Shown here: positions 14,612 to 22,732 of the stretch, piece after piece
Layout: every line of letters starts with the position of its first letter
How positions within the stretch are numbered: the stretch's first letter is position 1
Assembly: GCA_023664265.1 (NCBI GenBank)
Contig: JAMPFV010000008.1
Span: 1-51,609 of the forward strand
DNA: 51,609 nucleotides
Source: Roseburia sp.
Lineage (GTDB): Bacteria; Bacillota; Clostridia; Lachnospirales; Lachnospiraceae
Direction: 5' to 3'
Translations under genes and position numbers: made by a program
The notes under the pieces: model-generated
Told to the model about the DNA's origin: nothing
What the model saw: the letters and a program-made list of their open reading frames with translations, nothing else
The model's database searches: none

Positions 14612-15404
14612 ATCCTTTTTCCTCCTGAAGAAATTCATCCGTGAACCTGCCGTATGCTTCCGCCACGGCTCCCCCGCCGTCATACTCGTAGATGCTTACT
14701 CCCGCCGTGGGAGCTTCCTCGGCTTTTACCGAGCGCGGGATATAATTCGTGTAAATGTAAATGTTCTGTCCGTATGCATTCCTGATGATCTCCGAGACCT
14801 GTTTAAAATTGCATGTCCTGTCATTTGCCAGAGTGAACAGTATCCCGTCCACTTTCAGTCTCGTATTGATTCCGCCCGTGACGACCTGATTTATCGTGCT
14901 CAGCAGCTGCTCCAGTCCCTTTGCGCTGTAATACTGTGCCTGTACGGGTATCAGGACACTGTCTGCCGCGGTGAGCGCATTCAGGGTGATGATATCCAGA
15001 GACGGCTTACAGTCAATCAGGATATAGTCATATTGTTGCTTTATCATCTCCAGATATGTGCTCAGTATCTTTTCACGTCCGATATAAATTGATATAAGTT
15101 TCATTTCCATTGCCGACAGTTCTATGTTTGAAGGAACGACATCTATCCCTTCTTTATGATGGAGCACTCCGTAATCACTGCCGAAAATGTAATCCCTGCT
15201 TATAACCCTGTCAAAGATCGTCGATATGGTTACTTCAATGTCATCCGGATTATAACCGAGGCCCTGCGTGGTATTCCCTTGCGGATCCAAGTCAATCAGG
15301 CATACCTTTTTGCCCGTTTTGCTCAGGCCGACTCCCAAATTAATTGTGGTGGTCGTTTTGCCGACACCGCCCTTCTGGTTTGCAATCGCAATAATTCTGC
15401 TCAT
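14601..15404 (-). CDS. parA: ParA family partition ATPase
   Basis: A 267-residue Walker-type ATPase. Residues 10-17 carry the deviant Walker A (KGGVGKTTTT). LIDLDPQGN follows near residue 38, and YDYILIDCKPS, the Walker B region, lies near residue 115. It resembles the Soj/ParA proteins of conjugative elements, which position the circular form through a ParB-like partner, here probably the next gene. ATG at 15402-15404 behind AGGAGGG. A second in-frame ATG at 15501-15503 also has a good site (AGGAAGGG) and would add 33 residues not found in this family. A terminator hairpin lies between the two starts. Confidence 0.85.
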   Translation of the reverse strand: MSRIIAIANQKGGVGKTTTTINLGVGLSKTGKKVCLIDLDPQGNTTQGLGYNPDDIEVTISTIFDRVISRDYIFGSDYGVLHHKEGIDVVPSNIELSAMEMKLISIYIGREKILSTYLEMIKQQYDYILIDCKPSLDIITLNALTAADSVLIPVQAQYYSAKGLEQLLSTINQVVTGGINTRLKVDGILFTLANDRTCNFKQVSEIIRNAYGQNIYIYTNYIPRSVKAEEAPTAGVSIYEYDGGGAVAEAYGRFTDEFLQEEKGYER

Positions 15405-15453
15405 AAATTTCCCTCCTAAAAATTTAATAATGAGTTTATGGTTTTCTGTATTT

Positions 15454-15503
15454 AAAAAAGAACCGTTTTCAGGTTCTGATAGTGAGATATTGGTTCGTTT
15501 CAT
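15454..15503 (-). promoter_or_regulatory. parA leader: short in-frame start plus terminator hairpin
   Basis: On the minus strand an ATG with its own Shine-Dalgarno (15501-15503) opens a frame that runs over a hairpin AGAACC/GGTTCT (15459-15477) followed by TTTTTT. The parA start is 50 bp further on. The arrangement resembles an attenuator with a leader peptide, but the leader frame stays open into parA instead of stopping. Confidence 0.5.
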
Positions 15504-15536
15504 CTTCCCTTCCTTATTTTGTTGTGTATATAAATG

Positions 15537-15732
15537 TGTAGCAGAACAGAAAGCCCGCACCACCTACGACAACATCCTCCGTCTGGTCAAGGACGCTGAA
15601 ATTGCCGAACCCATCCGTTTCCTCCGCCAGCGGGAAATCGTACACTTCCAGCGGTTCGGTGAAGCCCTCCGCATCGTTCAGGAAAATCTGGACAGCAAGA
15701 ACTTCTACGCATTCAACCCCGAGTTCGACTGA
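15537..15732 (+). pseudogene. 3' fragment of a manganese catalase / CotJC gene
   Basis: About 64 codons (VAEQKARTTYDNILRLVKDA... to NFYAFNPEFD) match the C-terminus of the manganese catalase/CotJC family. These are di-manganese peroxide-disproportionating proteins, in Clostridia often associated with spore coats. Full proteins run to roughly 190-290 residues. Everything upstream of V-A-E-Q is replaced by the end of the mobile element, so the gene lacks its start and most ligands. The original stop and a downstream terminator remain. I infer that the element's insertion or a deletion at its edge cut the gene, with the right element boundary at about 15480-15537. Confidence 0.8.
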
Positions 15733-15749
15733 TATTCACTTCTCACAGG

Positions 15750-15777
15750 AAGCCCCCGCCGGGAACGGCGGGGGCTT
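15750..15777 (+). terminator. Terminator of the catalase remnant
   Basis: An 11-bp GC-rich stem (AAGCCCCCGCC / GGCGGGGGCTT) with a GGGAAC loop, 18 bp after the stop codon of the catalase remnant. The T run after it is short. Confidence 0.75.
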
Positions 15778-15864
15778 GTTCCCGACAACGCAATACAGGG
15801 TGACTTCCTTATCTCCCTCTTTTCTGTATGAAAAATATATTTTCCGCGTCAACGCTTCTCTTTC

Positions 15865-15893
15865 TTGCACCTCCGCCTGCGGAATGCTATAAT
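15865..15893 (+). promoter_or_regulatory. Sigma-A promoter of the hydrolase gene
   Basis: TTGCAC at 15865-15870, 17-bp spacer, TATAAT at 15888-15893. It points at the alpha/beta hydrolase starting 67 bp downstream. Confidence 0.75.
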
Positions 15894-15959
15894 GATTATA
15901 TCACTTATTCATGCTTCGTTTTCACAGGGATTATCAGGAATTGTTGCGGGAGGTGCTCT

Positions 15960-16703
15960 ATGCCATACATACGAATTGAGAATTTAAATATGTTTTATGA
16001 AGATATGGGGGACGGTGAACCCGTCCTGTTTCTGCACAGTCATTTCAGCCGCGGGCTTCTTGCCTTTGCGTCCCAGCTCCAACCGTTTCAGGCAAAATAC
16101 CGCTGCCTGTTTCCGGACTTCCGCGGACACGGGCGTACCATGTGCGAGAGCCTGAAATGGGATTCCCGTCAAATCGCGGACGACATGGCCGCCTTTATGG
16201 ATGCGCTCTCGATTGAACATGCACATCTCTTCGGCTACAGCTGCGGTGCGACAGTCGGTATGTACATGGCAGCCAAATACCCTGAGAAGGTTCTCAGCCT
16301 TACCGCAATCGGCGCGGGCGCTTATCCGAGGCCCGAAGGCTCCGATGATTTTTTACCCGAAAATCTCCTCGCCAAGGGCGATGTGTCCTTTATTCAGGAA
16401 ATGCGCATCCGCCATTTCGAGGCGCACCGCGGCAACTGGCAGGCCTATCTGAAGCAGACGGTTGACGATTGGCGCAGCCACCCGAGCCTGACGGACGAGG
16501 AATGGCAGTCCGTCTCATGCCCCTGCTTCTTTATCAACGGTGAGCAGGATCCGTTTGGCACCTGCGTAGAGCTGCAAAAGCGGATTCCGCACGCCAAGAC
16601 CTGCGAGATAGCAGGCGGCGGACATCATCCGCATTTCGTCATGGAGCAGGGTCGGGAAATCAATGCAATGGTGCTGGACTTTCTGGAGAAGCTCGCACCT
16701 TAG
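15960..16703 (+). CDS. Alpha/beta-fold hydrolase
   Basis: A 247-residue cytoplasmic serine hydrolase of the alpha/beta fold. The oxyanion-side HSHFSRG stretch lies near residue 25, DFRGHGRT near residue 55, the nucleophile elbow GYSCG near residue 92, the acid in NGEQDPFG near residue 195, and the catalytic His in the GGGHHPHF stretch near residue 220. Substrate cannot be told; close relatives include esterases and lactonases. ATG at 15960 with GGGAGG six bases upstream. It has its own promoter (15865-15893) and is transcribed toward the minus-strand P-II gene, so it is a stand-alone gene. Confidence 0.85.
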   Translation: MPYIRIENLNMFYEDMGDGEPVLFLHSHFSRGLLAFASQLQPFQAKYRCLFPDFRGHGRTMCESLKWDSRQIADDMAAFMDALSIEHAHLFGYSCGATVGMYMAAKYPEKVLSLTAIGAGAYPRPEGSDDFLPENLLAKGDVSFIQEMRIRHFEAHRGNWQAYLKQTVDDWRSHPSLTDEEWQSVSCPCFFINGEQDPFGTCVELQKRIPHAKTCEIAGGGHHPHFVMEQGREINAMVLDFLEKLAP

Positions 16704-16718
16704 ACGCTCCCTATTTCC

Positions 16719-17426
16719 CTACTCCTCCACATCCTTGACCAGACCCGCCACGTTATCCACGGGCAGGGATATCACAATGCCGTGCGCCTTACTCTGAACA
16801 CCGCAACGCTCTCCAATGGCTTTCATAATCTCCAGCTTGTTCTCCTTCTTTGCGAGAATAAGGACAATTTCACGCTCCTGCTGGATTGACACTCCCCAGA
16901 GCTTTGCGGCCTCCTCATTGCCGATTCGCCTGCTGTGGAAAACAGTACCGCCGGTAGCGCCCGCGGGTCTGGCCGCCGCCATGACCTCCTCACTAAAGCC
17001 CTGATCCACAAAAGCCATAATCGTCGCATATCTGCTATCCATCTCTTCACCTTCGTTCCTTTCTGAAGCATTAAGATTCCCTTCAAGCGTCTGCATCAGA
17101 TGAATCACCGCGCCACTGCTGCCCGACAGCGGTATGGTAAACGCGACGCCGCTGTTCGGCGTCCCGAGGAGCAGACGGTTTTGGAGCTTTATCAGCATTT
17201 TATCCGCGGATTTCCGAGGCAGGACTCCTATCAGCACGGATTTGTCCACGCTCCCGACCCCAAGGATGTCCGCAATCTCCCCCGACGCGGTTCCCTTCGC
17301 ATAGGCATGGTATTGTATCGGAAGCTGCCCCTCCGCAAACACATCCTCCGCCTTCTGCGTCAGCTTCTGTGTCGCAATCAAAAACAGCAATCGAAACTCC
17401 GCCTTTCTACGATTGGGTGTCATCAT
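16719..17426 (-). CDS. Double-domain P-II-like regulator paired with DUF1538
   Basis: A 235-residue protein made of two P-II (GlnB-like) halves. The first spans residues about 8-105 (FRLLFLIATQKLTQKAEDV to GVAFTIPLSG). The second spans about 125-225 (YATIMAFVDQGFSEEVM to GIVISLPVDNVAGL). P-II proteins are trimeric sensors of ATP/ADP and 2-oxoglutarate that block or open membrane transporters. This one sits directly after a DUF1538 membrane protein and overlaps its end, a known pairing, so it probably gates that protein. Of three successive ATG codons (17421-17429), 17424-17426 gives good spacing to GAGGAGG. The canonical T-loop is not obvious. Confidence 0.8.
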   Translation of the reverse strand: MMTPNRRKAEFRLLFLIATQKLTQKAEDVFAEGQLPIQYHAYAKGTASGEIADILGVGSVDKSVLIGVLPRKSADKMLIKLQNRLLLGTPNSGVAFTIPLSGSSGAVIHLMQTLEGNLNASERNEGEEMDSRYATIMAFVDQGFSEEVMAAARPAGATGGTVFHSRRIGNEEAAKLWGVSIQQEREIVLILAKKENKLEIMKAIGERCGVQSKAHGIVISLPVDNVAGLVKDVEE

Positions 17427-18960
17427 CATATTCCTCCTCAAACTCAAAGATTTCATCCGCGTTACTCTGCGTAATAACAAGCGTCTCCGATACAACCGCC
17501 CGCTCTGTCCTGCTCATCTTATACCGATACAGCAGCCCCATAATCTGAACCGCAATCAGCGGGGTGAGCGCAACCAGCGCAACCACGCCAAAGGCCTCCG
17601 TCATCAGATTGCCGCCGACCGCCTCACAGGCCCCCATGCTCAGCGGCAGCAGGAAAGTCGTCGTCATCGGGCCGCTGGCAACACCGCCGGAGTCGAACGC
17701 GATACCGACAAATATCTTGGGCACAAACCGCGAAAGCAGCAACGCCGCAATGTAGCCCGGTATCACAATCCACTGAATCGGGATTCCCGCAAGCACCTTT
17801 ATCATCGCCAGACCGGCGCTGACCGAAACGCCAATGGAAAGGCAGCGGTTCATCGTCTTTACCGATATTGCACCGTTGGTAACCCCCTCCACCTGATGAT
17901 TCAGAACCTGAATCGCCGGCTCCGCTTTTACAATATAATATCCGATAACCGTCCCAATGGGCACCAGAACCCATTTATAGGAAAGCGCGCCCAGCCTTTT
18001 CCCAAGGAACGAACCGACCGGCGCAAAGCCGATGTTCACGCCGCACAGAAACAGCACCAGACCGATATATGTATAAGCCACGCCCACAAGAATACGCTCT
18101 ATCTGCCGCTTCTTGTAGCGGTGGCTTATCCCTTGGAAAATCATAAATACCGCCAATATCGGAACCAATGAGACAAAGACCTCCCTCGCATACGCGGGAA
18201 GCCCTTTGAGAAATTCGCGCACCACATCCCGCGTCGTCACCACATATGCGACATCCGCGAGCGTGTAGGCCGCCTCCGTGGGCTTATAAAAGCAGCCGAG
18301 AATCAGCACCGCCAAAATCGGCCCTATACTGGAAAGTGCGACGAGACCAAAGCTGTCGCTCGCCGCATTCTTATCGCTTCGAACGGAAGCAAGGCCGACA
18401 CCCATCGCCATAATAAACGGGACCGTCATCGGCCCGGTCGTCACACCGCCGGAGTCAAAAGCAACCGCGAGGAAATCCTCCGGAACCAGAAAGGATGCGC
18501 CTATCAATACTATATACAGAACAATCAGCAGGATTGAAAGATTGATTTGAAATAAAATTCTCACGATTGCCATGGCGAGAAAAATTCCCACCCCGACCGC
18601 CACCGTAAGTATCAGCGTCATATTCGGAACTGCCGGAACCTGCTGCGCAAGCACCTGCAAATCCGGCTCGGACACGGTTATGATAAGACCCATTACGAAA
18701 CCGATCAAAACAATCAAAACCAGCCGGCGCGTCTTGGATATCTGGACGCCGATACCTTCACCGAGCGGCGTCATCGCCATCTCCGCGCCGAGCTGGAAAA
18801 ATCCCATACCGAGAATCAGCATAATCGCCCCTGTCAGAAACATGACGAAGATTCCCAACTCCATCGGCAGCAAAACAATACTGATAAAAAGTACGATTCC
18901 CGAAATCGGCAGAACCGCTGCCAGAGACTCCAGCGTTTTTTCTTTCAGCTTGGGATTCAA
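17407..18960 (-). CDS. DUF1538 integral membrane protein, putative transporter
   Basis: A 517-residue polytopic membrane protein with about 12-14 helices in two homologous halves. Each half carries the same signature: VAFDSGGVTTGPMTVPF near residue 165 and IAFDSGGVASGPMTTTF near residue 425. Such internal duplication with a conserved polar loop is typical of secondary transporters or channels. The substrate of DUF1538 is not known. It starts at a TTG (18958-18960), with AGGAGG eight bases upstream and an in-frame stop just before it, so no longer start is possible. The P-II-like gene overlaps its 3' end. Confidence 0.85.
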   Translation of the reverse strand: MNPKLKEKTLESLAAVLPISGIVLFISIVLLPMELGIFVMFLTGAIMLILGMGFFQLGAEMAMTPLGEGIGVQISKTRRLVLIVLIGFVMGLIITVSEPDLQVLAQQVPAVPNMTLILTVAVGVGIFLAMAIVRILFQINLSILLIVLYIVLIGASFLVPEDFLAVAFDSGGVTTGPMTVPFIMAMGVGLASVRSDKNAASDSFGLVALSSIGPILAVLILGCFYKPTEAAYTLADVAYVVTTRDVVREFLKGLPAYAREVFVSLVPILAVFMIFQGISHRYKKRQIERILVGVAYTYIGLVLFLCGVNIGFAPVGSFLGKRLGALSYKWVLVPIGTVIGYYIVKAEPAIQVLNHQVEGVTNGAISVKTMNRCLSIGVSVSAGLAMIKVLAGIPIQWIVIPGYIAALLLSRFVPKIFVGIAFDSGGVASGPMTTTFLLPLSMGACEAVGGNLMTEAFGVVALVALTPLIAVQIMGLLYRYKMSRTERAVVSETLVITQSNADEIFEFEEEYDDDTQS

Positions 18961-18998
18961 TCAATGCACCTCCTACCGCACAGGACAGCCCGCACGAA

Positions 18999-20453
18999 TT
19001 ATTGCTTCAAATTCTGTGCAAGTCCGTAAATACTCTCCAAAATTTCCTTTGTCTTGGCCATATCGGATACGGTGTTTTCCGTCGTCCGCAACCCCTCCGT
19101 GGAGGAAGCCGCAACCTCCTGACTGGTCGCGGAAAGCTGTGAAATATTGTCGGTAATAATGCTCGTGGCCTGCAGGATTGCATTGATAACCTCCTCGGTA
19201 TTCTTGATGTTCAATGCAAGCTCCGTAACCTCCCCGTTCACCTTCGCAAACTTCTCGCCCGTATTTTCAATCAGCTCATTCTGCCTTGTCACGGATTCCA
19301 TAGAGTTCTTAATGCTCTCATTGGCCTGCTTGGTGTCCGCGTTGAGCACCCCGATAATGCTTGTGATATTGTTGGAGGCCTCCTTAGTCTGCTCTGAAAG
19401 CAGGCGGATTTCCTCCGCGACAACCGCAAAGCCCTTCCCGGCCTCTCCCGCTCTTGCCGCCTCAATGGACGCATTCAGCGCGAGCAGATTGGTCTGGTTG
19501 GAAATGCTCAGGATTACGCCCACAAAGTTCTGCACCTCTTCCACCTTGTTGGTCAGATTCTCAATAACGTCAACGGTTACGCGGCTTGCGTCCTCAACAT
19601 TCCTCGCCTGCTCCTTCAGCTCCTCAACCGCCTCGGAACCCTCCGCAATCGTCCCGTCCGTCCGTGCAGAGGCCTCGCTCATAATCCGGATACAGTCCTC
19701 CGCCTTGTCCGTGCTGGTCTGGATATCCGCGCACATCGCCGCCTGCTTCTGAATCGCCTCCGCCGTGCTCTCCGTGCTCTCCGCGATATTGCTCATGGCA
19801 AAATTGCTTGTCTCCACACAGTTTTTCAGGTTCTCCAGCATAACCATCGCATTCTCAAAGTGCGTCATAATTTCCTCAGCGACGCCCACCATCCGCTTAT
19901 TGCTCTCCTCCTGCTTCTCGGCGGACCTCGTGATAACTCCCATATTCTCCTCATTAAAGCGAATCAAAATCCTGATAATCTGAATCGACGCAAACGCGCA
20001 GAGCACAGACGCGAACAGCCCGAGAACCTCCGCGGATAAGGAATCACTGTTCATTGTGGAATAGTTCATCGCCAGCCGCAGCACCGAAGCTCCAATCGAG
20101 ACGATATTGCCGAATACAATCAGCCTTATATTCAAAAATGCCATCGACGCAAACAAAACCGGGAGCGCATACGCCCATGTTCCGGTCGTCGTGCCGACAA
20201 GACGGATAACCACATACGCGATCGCGGCGCTTCCCATCATAATCACGGCACAGTCCTTCGTATCGCGCCGCACAAAAAATATTACCGTACTTAATATCAG
20301 AGCCACAACAGAAACGCCCAACTGCAGATACGTCCTCCAAGTTCCTCCGCTTGAGACTGCCCACGCGACCATGGAAAACGCGAAATACACTAATATAATG
20401 ACTACTACCGGATACACTGTCCCGTTCGCCCGTTTATATTGTTCTTTTGTCAT
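18999..20453 (-). CDS. Methyl-accepting chemotaxis protein with membrane-only sensor region
   Basis: A 484-residue chemoreceptor. The N-terminal 170 residues hold about six transmembrane helices with short loops, so there is no large extracytoplasmic ligand domain. The rest is a cytoplasmic coiled-coil signalling domain with the conserved hairpin tip NLLALNASIEAARAGEAGKG and the following FAVVAEEIRLL. It should bind CheA and CheW encoded at 31-34 kb. Start ATG at 20451-20453 behind GGGGGAAAAG. It has a near-consensus sigma-A promoter (20503-20531) and lies outside the flagellar operon. The membrane-embedded sensor may read membrane or energy state. Confidence 0.9.
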   Translation of the reverse strand: MTKEQYKRANGTVYPVVVIILVYFAFSMVAWAVSSGGTWRTYLQLGVSVVALILSTVIFFVRRDTKDCAVIMMGSAAIAYVVIRLVGTTTGTWAYALPVLFASMAFLNIRLIVFGNIVSIGASVLRLAMNYSTMNSDSLSAEVLGLFASVLCAFASIQIIRILIRFNEENMGVITRSAEKQEESNKRMVGVAEEIMTHFENAMVMLENLKNCVETSNFAMSNIAESTESTAEAIQKQAAMCADIQTSTDKAEDCIRIMSEASARTDGTIAEGSEAVEELKEQARNVEDASRVTVDVIENLTNKVEEVQNFVGVILSISNQTNLLALNASIEAARAGEAGKGFAVVAEEIRLLSEQTKEASNNITSIIGVLNADTKQANESIKNSMESVTRQNELIENTGEKFAKVNGEVTELALNIKNTEEVINAILQATSIITDNISQLSATSQEVAASSTEGLRTTENTVSDMAKTKEILESIYGLAQNLKQ

Positions 20454-20502
20454 GCTCTTTTCCCCCTATGCGTTTAAAATTGATATCACGGATACCAATT
20501 TC

Positions 20503-20531
20503 ATTATAAACTCTATTTACTCAATTATCAA
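20503..20531 (-). promoter_or_regulatory. Sigma-A promoter of the chemoreceptor gene
   Basis: On the minus strand TTGATA (complement of 20526-20531), 17-bp spacer, TATAAT (complement of 20503-20508), 50 bp upstream of the start codon. Confidence 0.8.
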
Positions 20532-20615
20532 ACTATTTTCACGTGATTTTTCCGTATTTTGATAACAGTTCAGCCATGCCATTCGTGTCGGGCGTCCGCC
20601 GCATCCCCGCTCTCG

Positions 20616-21023
20616 TTATCCATTTTCGCGATCCATTCTCATAAGAAGCTCCGTCGCCCCGACATCCGCTTCCTCCTCCCGCTCCTCCCGCGTAGGATTT
20701 GCCGCGATTCGCTCCAGACAGGGCCTTATCCGGCACAGAGTCTCCTCTCTCAGAAGCGGTAAAAGGTCTTTGATAATGTAATACTTCCAGTCGCATTCCG
20801 GCTGCTCCGGCCGCAGCGCCTCCACAATGCAGGAAACCGCCGCCTCCCCATGCGGTGCGAGAAGCTCCGGCATTTCCCTTGCCACCGGCCAGTTCATGTC
20901 CTTCATCCACGCCAGAAGCTCCGGCAATATCGGTGCGATTTCCTCATCCGAAAGCAGCTTCAGCGCCTCCCTCCCGCTGAGATCAAATTTATTCTTCGGC
21001 ACTAAGTCCGCCACGTTTTTCAT
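20616..21023 (-). CDS. DUF5071 family protein
   Basis: A 135-residue helical protein matching the DUF5071 pattern. The start is VADLVPKNKFDLSGREALKLL, followed by HEAT-like helices with WPVAREMPELLAPHG and a CDWKYYIIKDLLPLL segment. It is cytoplasmic; the function of the family is unknown and it may be an immunity-type protein. The ATG at 21021-21023 overlaps the stop of the lipoprotein gene as ATGA, so the two are translationally coupled. Confidence 0.75.
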   Translation of the reverse strand: MKNVADLVPKNKFDLSGREALKLLSDEEIAPILPELLAWMKDMNWPVAREMPELLAPHGEAAVSCIVEALRPEQPECDWKYYIIKDLLPLLREETLCRIRPCLERIAANPTREEREEEADVGATELLMRMDRENG

Positions 21024-22582
21024 TCGGACACCTCAAAGTATATACTGTTCGCAATCGCCTCAAACAAGACGTCCCCCTCCTCTTCAAAGCGCTCGTGAAC
21101 ATAAAAATCAAAGGCGACAAAAATATTTTCATTTTGTATCATCACATAGGAATTCTTATAACTGCTTCCCTCGTCATTCTGCACATAGTTCACCGCCATA
21201 AGGGCCGGCAGCCCGTTAATGGTGGTTTCCCGCGTCTTATAGCCGCCCTCCTCCAGCGATTCCGCCATCAGACCGAAATACTCCTCATTGTCCGAGGTCC
21301 AGGCATCTAAATAAACAACGGCGTTATCCCACGCATTGTCATCCTCATATATGGAGGTCATCTCATACGCAAACTCTCCCTCTTCAGAGATGTCCTCTAT
21401 GCTCCACAGATACGGGCAGTCAAAGTTCAGGCCGATTCCATCCACCACATAGGCCTCCATCACCGGAAGCAGAGACTCCGGCTCCTGCTCCATCGCCTCG
21501 TCCAGCTCCTCCTGCGTAATTGAAATGTTGACCGTATCGCCGGTATCCTCAAGTATCTTTTGAGCCGCCACCCTGGTAAGCGGCGCCAACACCGAAAAAT
21601 GATCCGCATCCTCTATCACATAGCAGTTGATATTTTCATTTGTCGTTTGACTGTCAATGTTGATGAGGTTCTCTGAATTCCCGTCCCTCCCCTCAATCAG
21701 GAAGGTCGGCGTTTTTATATCCTCCAGCCAATGAATCGGCGAGCGCATTGTATACTCATCTTCAATGTTCGTGTCAAAGGTAAACTGACTGTTGTTGTGA
21801 TACTTGATCTCATCCACCGCGCCGAAGCAGAATACCGCGCGGAACTTGTCCGTGTATTCGGTCGCAAGCAGCGCGCGGGTAGCCCCGGTGCTGTGCCCGC
21901 CCAGATAAATACGATTCGGATCCACATAGGGAAGGGATGCCGCGTACTCATAAGCCGACACAATATCATCCACCTCACCGAAAAGTGTCTCATAATATCC
22001 CGGATTCCCGTTACCGCCACGGAACGACGGATACATGGTCAAAACACCCGAACGCCAAAACGCCGAGCCAGTCTGGTCGTCATCCCACTCCGGATATATC
22101 CATGGAAAATCATCAATGCCGTTCCCCCAGCCGCCGACAACCCAGATGATCAGGGGATGCTTCTCATCGTCCCCCGGGTCGCTTGACACATAGGCCGCCA
22201 GCTCGCCAACCTTGGAGGGATAATATACCAAATCAAAAAGTCCCTCCGGAGGCTCCGGAATCGGGTCATCATCGCTCTCCTCCCTCTCGAGTGTGGTTTG
22301 AAAAGCGTCATGGGCCTCCGCGAAGGTCATACCTTCAAAATCCGGCTTTTCCGCCGTCCCTTTTCCCTTCTCTTCTCTATCCTCATTCTCCTCGGACTTG
22401 GTCTGCGCCTCCTCCTGTCCGCTCTTCTTCCGCGCACGCTCCTCCTTGCTCTCCGTGCCCGAAGTCTCCACCTGCCCATCCTCCGCGACCCGCGCGGTTA
22501 TATCATATGCGCAGGAGACGGAGAAAAGCATGGCTAATGCCGGTATAAGCGCCAAAATCCTTTTCCATCCTCTGTTCTTCAT
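21020..22582 (-). CDS. Lipoprotein with prolyl-oligopeptidase-type alpha/beta hydrolase domain
   Basis: A 520-residue exported protein. Signal sequence 1-25 ends in a lipobox-like LFSVSC. A charged Glu/Lys-rich linker follows to residue about 80. An alpha/beta hydrolase domain of the S9/dipeptidyl-peptidase type comes next, with WVVGGWGNG as oxyanion region, the nucleophile motif GGHSTG near residue 225, and a candidate His in the DADHFSV stretch near residue 325. The C-terminal 160 residues form a separate beta-rich domain. It is probably tethered to the outer face of the membrane. ATG 22580-22582 has GGAGG at six bases; the ATG two codons earlier touches the site. Coupled to DUF5071. Confidence 0.75.
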   Translation of the reverse strand: MKNRGWKRILALIPALAMLFSVSCAYDITARVAEDGQVETSGTESKEERARKKSGQEEAQTKSEENEDREEKGKGTAEKPDFEGMTFAEAHDAFQTTLEREESDDDPIPEPPEGLFDLVYYPSKVGELAAYVSSDPGDDEKHPLIIWVVGGWGNGIDDFPWIYPEWDDDQTGSAFWRSGVLTMYPSFRGGNGNPGYYETLFGEVDDIVSAYEYAASLPYVDPNRIYLGGHSTGATRALLATEYTDKFRAVFCFGAVDEIKYHNNSQFTFDTNIEDEYTMRSPIHWLEDIKTPTFLIEGRDGNSENLINIDSQTTNENINCYVIEDADHFSVLAPLTRVAAQKILEDTGDTVNISITQEELDEAMEQEPESLLPVMEAYVVDGIGLNFDCPYLWSIEDISEEGEFAYEMTSIYEDDNAWDNAVVYLDAWTSDNEEYFGLMAESLEEGGYKTRETTINGLPALMAVNYVQNDEGSSYKNSYVMIQNENIFVAFDFYVHERFEEEGDVLFEAIANSIYFEVSE

Positions 22583-22655
22583 ATTCATCCTCCATTTCTC
22601 ATCTGCGTTTCTCCTCTTATGTCCGGTTATGGCATATATTTCCGAGAGAGGGCAA

Positions 22656-22696
22656 AATCCCCCGCAAATGACGTTTTACGCCACCTGCGGGGGATT
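22656..22696 (-). terminator. rpsB-tsf terminator
   Basis: An 11-bp stem (AATCCCCCGCA / TGCGGGGGATT) with a 19-nt loop, located 37 bp after the tsf stop. On the minus strand it is followed by TTGCC, a weak T run. Confidence 0.75.
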
Positions 22697-22732
22697 GTTC
22701 CTTCCTTATCGCCTGTTGCCGGCAATTCTCCC

